NCBI GenBank assembly: GCA_015521385.1
Contig: WAOH01000197.1
Coordinates: forward strand, 1-5,321
Length of the DNA stretch: 5,321 nt
Direction: 5' to 3'
Source of the DNA: Thermoproteota archaeon
GTDB lineage: Archaea; Korarchaeota; Korarchaeia; Korarchaeales; Korarchaeaceae
Both the position numbers and the translations under genes were made by a program. The notes under the pieces were generated by a model. That model saw nothing but the letters and a program-made list of their open reading frames with translations, searched no databases and was not told the origin of the DNA. This document shows positions 1-3,233 of the stretch, in pieces; position 1 is the stretch's first letter, and each line of letters opens with the position of its first letter.

Positions 1-232
1 GACCCTCCCTTCCCAGCTTCTCTATCCTCTTTACATCGCCTTCGAGGGGGACTAGGGGAGGCCCGGTCAGGATCAGAGCCTCAGTCAGGGAGACGCCACT
101 ACCGGGGATCCACAGCACCCCCTCACCTATCTCCGGGGAGAAGTCCCTAGGGGAGACCTCCCCTCCCCTCAGCAGGCGTCCCATCAGCAGGGCCAGCCTC
201 TCCACTCCCGTCTCCCGGGAGCGGGAGGTCAT
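1..232 (-). CDS. Unrecognised protein, N-terminal part (runs off left edge)
   Basis: An open frame of 77 codons begins at ATG 232-230 and leaves the window at base 1, so the C-terminus is missing. I do not recognise the family. The visible part begins MTSRSRETGVERLALLMGRLL, then has a stretch with IPGSGVSLTEALILTGPPLVPLEGD and ends in a charged segment (DVKRIEKLGREG). There is no signal peptide or clear membrane segment. The start is supported by a GGGTGG ribosome binding site at 244-239, six bases upstream and inside the end of the preceding gene, whose TGA stop (237-235) lies only 2 bases before this ATG. That spacing implies translational coupling and one transcript with the secreted protein upstream. 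Codon use (AGG, GAG, CTG) matches the neighbours. A real gene is likely; its function is unknown. Confidence 0.6.
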   Translation of the reverse strand, partial: MTSRSRETGVERLALLMGRLLRGGEVSPRDFSPEIGEGVLWIPGSGVSLTEALILTGPPLVPLEGDVKRIEKLGREG

Positions 233-234
233 GC

Positions 235-738
235 TCAGCCACCCGCCGGGGTCCCCATTATGACGACTACGGGGCCTGGGGAGGACAGCAGGGCGTCAAC
301 CTGGCTCAATCCCTTCAGCAAGAACGTGTTGGCTGCTCTGTAAGTGCCGTACCTGTCGTTTCCTGCGACGACGACCACGGGCTTCCTTCCGGGTCCCCTC
401 TTGATGAAGTAGTAGGCGTAGTTCCTCCTCTCCAGCTTGGTCTTCTCCTCCGGGGACAGGAGGGAGGAGGATATCTGGCCTATCCCCTCGGGGGCCTTGT
501 GCCCGCCCAGCACTATGACGAACTGGCCGTATTCGAGGGCCTCGCCGTACTCCTGTGGCGAGAAGATCCTCACCTCGAACCCCATGGCCTCCAGCACGGA
601 CTTCATCCTCTCGGCGGTGGGCATGTCTATCGAGTTCGACACTATGGCGACCGGTCCTGTGAGGGACGAGGCCCGAGCTAGGGCGGTGAGCTGGGCTAGG
701 AGGATAACTATGACCATAAGAGCTAGGAGGTTTCTCAT
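235..738 (-). CDS. Small secreted/envelope protein with signal peptide
   Basis: A 167-residue protein. Residues 1-24 form a signal peptide: MRN, a hydrophobic core LLALMVIVILLAQLTAL, then ARA|SS as a plausible cleavage site, so the mature protein is exported or anchored outside. The mature part looks like a small alpha/beta domain: strand GPVAIVSNS (28-36), helix TAERMKSVLEAMGF, strand QFVIVLGG (72-79), strand PVVVVAG (120-126) followed by NDRYGTYRAANTFL (127-140), and a final hydrophobic strand PVVVIMG. The AGxDRYGTxxAA-type motif resembles segments found in archaeal S-layer-associated proteins, but I cannot name a family. I chose the ATG at 738, not the upstream one at 789, because the signal peptide then begins at residue 1 and a TATA box lies 28 nt upstream, the spacing of a leaderless transcript. 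The gene is coupled to the next one at 232. Confidence 0.75.
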   Translation of the reverse strand: MRNLLALMVIVILLAQLTALARASSLTGPVAIVSNSIDMPTAERMKSVLEAMGFEVRIFSPQEYGEALEYGQFVIVLGGHKAPEGIGQISSSLLSPEEKTKLERRNYAYYFIKRGPGRKPVVVVAGNDRYGTYRAANTFLLKGLSQVDALLSSPGPVVVIMGTPAGG

Positions 739-761
739 CGTTGGAGAAGGTGAAGAGAGCC

Positions 762-771
762 CTATTAAAGG
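762..771 (-). promoter_or_regulatory. TATA box for the secreted-protein gene
   Basis: On the minus strand this reads CCTTTAATAG, preceded by GGTAAA as a BRE-like element. Its centre (about 766) is 28 nt from the ATG at 738, so transcription should begin at or next to the start codon, giving a leaderless mRNA. This fits the lack of a Shine-Dalgarno before that ATG (the preceding bases are pyrimidine-rich). Confidence 0.6.
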
Positions 772-814
772 TTTACCTGTCATTCGCAATCATTACAATC
801 GACGGAGCTGCTAG

Positions 815-827
815 AAAACGTTAAATG
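815..827 (+). promoter_or_regulatory. BRE/TATA promoter of the C/D box sRNA
   Basis: The plus strand shows a purine-rich BRE-like GAAAACG followed by TTAAATG (821-827). The TATA centre at about 824 is roughly 24 nt from the 5' side of the sRNA terminal stem (847), which is where archaeal transcription would begin. The same transcript could continue into the gene starting at 934. No experimental start site is available, so the assignment rests on spacing. Confidence 0.55.
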
Positions 828-846
828 TCCTCCGCTGCGAGTCAGA

Positions 847-913
847 TGGGCCGATGATGATAATTCCTTAAACCAACCCTAGGATGAGGTCTGACGGGCG
901 GACTGAGGGCCCA
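847..913 (+). ncRNA. C/D box sRNA guiding 16S rRNA 2'-O-methylation (C1402 equivalent)
   Basis: A 67-nt archaeal C/D box guide RNA. A perfect box C, ATGATGA, is at 854-860. A box C'-like AGGATGA (one mismatch) is at 881-887. Box D, CTGA, is at 903-906. A perfect 6-bp terminal stem TGGGCC (847-852) / GGCCCA (908-913) closes the C/D kink-turn with one unpaired base on each side. No good box D' is visible. The guide just before box D, 892-901 (TGACGGGCGG), is complementary to 16S rRNA ACCGCCCGUCA over E. coli 1399-1408. Position 902 next to box D is left unpaired, as is usual. By the N+5 rule g898 faces C1402. In eukaryotes the equivalent residue is methylated by snR70/U43 guides; in bacteria RsmI does it. 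The RNA would work in an RNP with L7Ae, Nop5 and fibrillarin. The target assignment relies on recalled 16S sequence. Confidence 0.85.
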
Positions 914-922
914 CCCTGTTTC

Positions 923-931
923 GAGGTGATC
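923..931 (+). promoter_or_regulatory. Shine-Dalgarno that selects the TTG start at 934
   Basis: GAGGTGATC is a 9-base match to the archaeal anti-Shine-Dalgarno. The core GAGGTG (923-928) is 5 bases from TTG 934, the same spacing as at the ilvB and ilvN starts, but 14 bases from the in-frame ATG at 943. TTG is therefore the preferred initiation codon, although GGGAGGA just before the ATG leaves minor internal initiation possible. The site lies 10 bases after the end of the sRNA stem. Confidence 0.65.
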
Positions 932-933
932 CC

Positions 934-1443
934 TTGGGAGGAATGGATGGGGGAAATGAGCCCAGAAGAATCACCCTGACATCTGTGAGGAGAGGAGACA
1001 AGGAGATAGGGGATCTCGAGGAGATAGAGAGGATCCTGAAGGGGGCCTTCATATGCAGGATCGCGATGTGCGAGGGGGACAGGCCTTACTGCGTCCCGAT
1101 GATCTACTGCTACGAGGGAGGCAGGATCTACCTCCACTCCGCCAAGGAGGGGAAGAAGCTGGAGGTGCTAAAAGTCAACAACAGGGTGTGCTTCGAGGTG
1201 GAGACCGGTGTGGAGGTGGTCAGGAAGGGGAAGCCCTGCTCCTGGACACTGAGGTACAGGAGCGTGGTGGGCAGGGGCAGGGCCCACATAGTTGAGGACC
1301 TGGAGGAGAAGAGGAGGGCTCTGGAGTGCATACTCGAGCGCGTGTCGCCCGGCTACAGGTACGAGTTCTCCGAGGAGGAGATAGGTAGCGTGATCGTGAT
1401 TAGGATAGATGTGGAGGAGTTGAGTGGGAAGGCATCCGAGTGA
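934..1443 (+). CDS. NimA/PNPOx-like flavin-nucleotide-binding protein
   Basis: A 169-residue protein of the pyridoxamine 5'-phosphate oxidase-like split-barrel superfamily, closest in pattern to the NimA (5-nitroimidazole resistance) / COG3467 flavin-binding group. Typical segments appear in order: an N-terminal helix EIERILKGAFICRIAM (30-45), then RPYCVPMIYCYEGGRIYLHSAKEGKKLEVLK (50-80) with the family's 'P..vP..y.y..g.iY.HsA.eGKKle.l' pattern, then NRVCFEVE (83-90), then CSWTLRYRSVVGRGRAHIVED (102-122), and a C-terminal strand SVIVIRIDVEELSGK. Members bind FMN (or a related cofactor) as cytosolic dimers and are probably reductases; the physiological substrate is generally unknown. Length matches the family. 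Initiation at TTG is supported by GAGGTGATC. The protein has six cysteines. Family membership is clear; substrate is not. Confidence 0.88.
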   Translation: MGGMDGGNEPRRITLTSVRRGDKEIGDLEEIERILKGAFICRIAMCEGDRPYCVPMIYCYEGGRIYLHSAKEGKKLEVLKVNNRVCFEVETGVEVVRKGKPCSWTLRYRSVVGRGRAHIVEDLEEKRRALECILERVSPGYRYEFSEEEIGSVIVIRIDVEELSGKASE

Positions 1444-1468
1444 TTACACTATTTCCACGTATAGCAAT

Positions 1469-1479
1469 CCTTTTTAATG
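1469..1479 (+). promoter_or_regulatory. TATA box (and possible T-tract terminator) between the two plus-strand genes
   Basis: The plus strand reads CCTTTTTAATG. Its TATA-like core TTTAATG closely resembles the CCTTTAATAG box of the gene at 738, and its centre (about 1476) is 27 nt before an ATG at 1503, again the leaderless spacing. The run of five T also lies 26 nt after the stop codon of the flavin-protein gene and could act as its U-tract terminator. Both uses are compatible. Confidence 0.45.
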
Positions 1480-1502
1480 ACCTGTACGGTTAGCGCGAGG
1501 TG

Positions 1503-1644
1503 ATGCGTCTTTGCGGAGAGTAACTTCCTCGTAGTTGCCTACTCTCCTGACCCCGATTCTATTCCGGATGTAGCCTCCCGCAACGGAGGTGAGGTCCTCC
1601 TCTCTCCGCATGGTGCCTCCCAGTGGAGCGGTGCGGGACTATCG
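1503..1644 (+). other. Open upstream extension of the 1645 gene; possible frameshifted N-terminus
   Basis: The frame of the gene annotated at 1645 has no stop from 1504 onwards but also no ATG, GTG or TTG before 1645. Read in that frame it gives a protein-like sequence (FAESNFLVVAYSPDPDSIP, then DVASRNGGEVLLSPHG, then ASQWSGAGLSV) that joins smoothly to GGCAVKVEVIDGDG. An ATG at 1503, placed 27 nt after a TATA-like box and preceded by GAGGTG, is one frame off and meets TAA after six codons (MRLCGE). Removing one T from the CTTT at 1509-1512 would connect that ATG to the long frame. Interpretations: sequencing error, true frameshift, +1 recoding, or a structured 5' leader. The segment also contains strong RNA helices. 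GC at third positions is lower here than in the gene, so coding is not certain. Confidence 0.4.
1515..1547 (+). other. Predicted RNA hairpin in the leader of the 1645 gene
   Basis: GGAGAGTA (1515-1522) is the exact reverse complement of TACTCTCC (1540-1547), an 8-bp stem. An inner ACT/AGT helix (1523-1525 / 1533-1535) can add to it, with a 7-nt loop and a short bulge. The 5' arm can instead pair with CTCTCCGCA at 1602-1610. No T-run follows, so this is not an ordinary terminator. It may be chance structure within coding sequence. Confidence 0.35.
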
Positions 1645-1914
1645 GTGGGGGGCTGCGCCGTCAAGGTGGAGGTCATAGATGGGGACGGCACGGAGCACAC
1701 CTACATAGTGACCTTCCCGTCCGAGGAGGAAGCCCAAAACTTCTTGAAGGATCTAGCAGGTGTGGCTCACCTCAAATCCGTTATAGAAGTCCCTTCCGAG
1801 GACATCGCGGCGCTTGCGCCGAGATGGGCCACCTTCACCGTCTCTAGGTACTCGGGAGGGGCCCGCTACAGCATGGCCGAAAAATGGATGGGGGCCCAGG
1901 AGATCCTGGCCTGA
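1645..1914 (+). CDS. Small protein of unknown function (start uncertain)
   Basis: The annotated GTG-start frame encodes 89 residues; I do not recognise the family. It opens with a probable beta strand (VKVEVIDGDGTEHTYIVTF), then an acidic amphipathic helix (PSEEEAQNFLKDLAGV), a strand (LKSVIEVP), and a C-terminal section with ATFTVSRYSGG and MAEKWMGAQEILA. There is no signal peptide or membrane segment. Third-position GC is high and AAG/GAG/ATA use matches neighbouring genes, so the frame is very probably coding. The start is weak: neither GTG 1645 nor GTG 1666 has a Shine-Dalgarno, and the frame is open back to 1504, so the true protein may be about 45 residues longer. It converges on ilvC with a 24-base gap and no obvious terminator beyond a pyrimidine-rich stretch. 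Confidence 0.6.
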   Translation: MGGCAVKVEVIDGDGTEHTYIVTFPSEEEAQNFLKDLAGVAHLKSVIEVPSEDIAALAPRWATFTVSRYSGGARYSMAEKWMGAQEILA

Positions 1915-1938
1915 CGCCCCCATTCAACCTCTTTCTCC

Positions 1939-2931
1939 CTATCCCTCATCGCTCCCGAATATTAGCTTCCTGACGCGGCGGCCCACCTCCTCTATCGGAT
2001 GCTCCTCCACCCTCCTCATCAGCTCGCTGAGCCTCTCTCCCCCGTTCCTGTATACCTTCACCCATTCCCTCGCGAACTCGCCGCTAACAACTCTCTCAGC
2101 GTACCTCCTCATCCTGTCCTTGACCCCATCGTCCAGCACCTTCGGACCCACGGTCAGCCCGCCGTACCTGGCGGTGACCGAGACCCTCTCGAGCATCCCC
2201 TTCATGCCGTACCTCCATATCAGGTCCATTATCAGCTTGGCCTCGTTCAGCGCCTCGAAGTAAGCTACCTCGGGCTGGTAGCCCATGTCAACGAGAGTCT
2301 CCCAGCCCTTCAGTATCAGCTCCATCAACCCGCCGACCAGCACGTTCTGCTCCCCTATCAGGTCGGTCTCAGTCTCCTCCGCGAAGGTCGTCTCTATGAC
2401 CCCGGCCCTAGTGGCACCAATTCCCTTGGCTATGGCCAGGGCGTACTCCAGCGCCCGCCCTGAGCTGTCCTGCTGGACCGCCACCAGCGCGGGCACCCCT
2501 CCTCCCCTGAGGAACTCCTCCCTCACAGCAGCACCTGGGGCCTTCGGGGCCACCATGACCACGTCAACGCTGTCCTTGGGTCTTATCAGTCCGTAGTGCA
2601 CGGTGAAGCCGTGCGCGAAGTCGACCACGGCCCCGTCCCTCAGATTGGGCTCCACCTCGCTCACCCACACTTCTGGCTGCACCATGTCCGGCAGGAGGTA
2701 AAGTACGACGTCCGCCCTGGAGACGGCCTCTCCCACCTCGTACACCTCGAAGCCCTCCTCCTCAGCCCTCTCCCACGACTTACCCTTCCTTACCCCTACA
2801 ATCACGTCCACTCCACTGTCCCTGAGGTTCAGGGCCTGGGCTCTGCCCTGTATTCCGTAGCCAACGACCGCCACCTTCTTCCCCACTAGGGGGTCTAGGC
2901 TGACGTCCTCGTCCGTGTACATCTTGGCCAT
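1939..2931 (-). CDS. ilvC: Ketol-acid reductoisomerase (class I)
   Basis: Second common step of branched-chain amino acid synthesis: isomerises and reduces 2-acetolactate or 2-aceto-2-hydroxybutyrate to the 2,3-dihydroxy acids, using Mg2+ and NAD(P)H in the cytosol. 330 residues, the class I length. The N-terminal Rossmann domain has VAVVGYGIQGRAQALNLRDSG (20-40) and the short cofactor loop VRKGKSW (47-53). Then come HGF with H107 and the VAPKAPG motif with K130. The C-terminal knotted domain carries the metal ligands D190 and E194 (ETETDLIGEQ) plus E226 and E230, and the substrate serine S251. Deviations: GYGIQGRA for the usual GYGSQGHA, LNE for LHE, and TARYGG for TAEYG. I place the start at ATG 2931 because GAGGTG (2943-2938) lies 6 bases upstream; GTG 2940 has no such site. 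Last gene of the ilvB-N-C operon. NADPH use is inferred from the Arg and Ser kept in the loop. Confidence 0.95.
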   Translation of the reverse strand: MAKMYTDEDVSLDPLVGKKVAVVGYGIQGRAQALNLRDSGVDVIVGVRKGKSWERAEEEGFEVYEVGEAVSRADVVLYLLPDMVQPEVWVSEVEPNLRDGAVVDFAHGFTVHYGLIRPKDSVDVVMVAPKAPGAAVREEFLRGGGVPALVAVQQDSSGRALEYALAIAKGIGATRAGVIETTFAEETETDLIGEQNVLVGGLMELILKGWETLVDMGYQPEVAYFEALNEAKLIMDLIWRYGMKGMLERVSVTARYGGLTVGPKVLDDGVKDRMRRYAERVVSGEFAREWVKVYRNGGERLSELMRRVEEHPIEEVGRRVRKLIFGSDEG

Positions 2932-2937
2932 CCTCAC

Positions 2938-2944
2938 CACCTCA
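2938..2944 (-). promoter_or_regulatory. ilvC Shine-Dalgarno overlapping the ilvN stop codon
   Basis: TGAGGTG on the minus strand begins with the TGA stop of ilvN (2944-2942) and provides GAGGTG 6 bases before ATG 2931. It decides the ilvC start: the GTG at 2940 lies within the site itself. A second GAGG (2935-2932) could serve the ATG at 2922. Confidence 0.7.
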
Positions 2945-3220
2945 CGGCAGCACCACTTCGGTGAGGGGGTCCTCGAACTCCACCCTCCTCGGCCTCGGCT
3001 CCACGGACAGCACTTCAGGCAGGGCGGACATCTTCTTCATGACCCACTCCACCTCCTCGGCCTTGCCCTCCAGCTCCATGCAGGCCACGGCGTGTCCGTC
3101 CTCGAACCTGGCCTCCATGCCCCTGTAGACCACCTTCCCCCTTCTAGCTATGTTCAGGACGCGAGTCAACTGATCCAGACCACCGAATACCTTCACACAC
3201 AACCTGGTCTCGACCCACAT
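2942..3220 (-). CDS. ilvN: Acetohydroxyacid synthase small subunit, single ACT domain (IlvM-like)
   Basis: A 92-residue regulatory/activating subunit expected to bind the IlvB catalytic subunit encoded just upstream. One ACT-like domain covers most of it: a first strand (RLCVKVF), helix DQLTRVLNIARRG (16-28), strand VVYRGMEARF, strand HAVACMELEG, helix KAEEVEWVMKKMSALPEV and strand LSVEPRP. The C-terminal domain of standard IlvN/IlvH (about 160 residues) is absent. The length and the LxRVLxxxRxRG pattern resemble E. coli IlvM (87 residues). The usual pGVLaRV and RRGfNI motifs are LDQLTRV and RRGKVV, so the glycine and asparagine of the valine site are missing. Start: ATG 3220, with GGAGGTGA (3233-3226) 5 bases upstream; a longer in-frame version from 3301 would overlap ilvB heavily and lacks this site. 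Position between ilvB and ilvC supports the assignment. Confidence 0.85.
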   Translation of the reverse strand: MWVETRLCVKVFGGLDQLTRVLNIARRGKVVYRGMEARFEDGHAVACMELEGKAEEVEWVMKKMSALPEVLSVEPRPRRVEFEDPLTEVVLP

Positions 3221-3225
3221 ACAGC

Positions 3226-3233
3226 TCACCTCC
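3226..3233 (-). promoter_or_regulatory. ilvN Shine-Dalgarno containing the ilvB stop codon
   Basis: GGAGGTGA on the minus strand ends with the TGA stop of ilvB (3228-3226) and lies 5 bases before the ATG at 3220. Ribosomes terminating on ilvB are therefore positioned exactly on the ilvN initiation site, suggesting translational coupling that would keep the two subunits in balance. Confidence 0.75.

Noticed and set aside
212..221. Palindrome CTCCCGGGAG near the start of the left partial gene
   Set aside because: It lies within coding sequence in a GC-rich stretch, is short, and has no associated promoter or partner copy.
437..814. Plus-strand open frames opposite the secreted protein
   Set aside because: The minus-strand frame has a signal peptide, a promoter at the right spacing and a coupled downstream gene; the plus-strand frames show no family features.
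868..1331. Minus-strand open frames opposite the flavin-binding protein
   Set aside because: The plus-strand protein matches the NimA/PNPOx family along its full length, and the sRNA occupies the 847-913 region.
1500..1550. A second C/D box sRNA: GTGATGC at 1500-1506 and CTGA at 1547-1550 with 40 bases between
   Set aside because: Box C has a mismatch, there is no terminal stem outside the boxes, no internal C'/D' pair, and the would-be guide is tied up in the GGAGAGTA/TACTCTCC hairpin.
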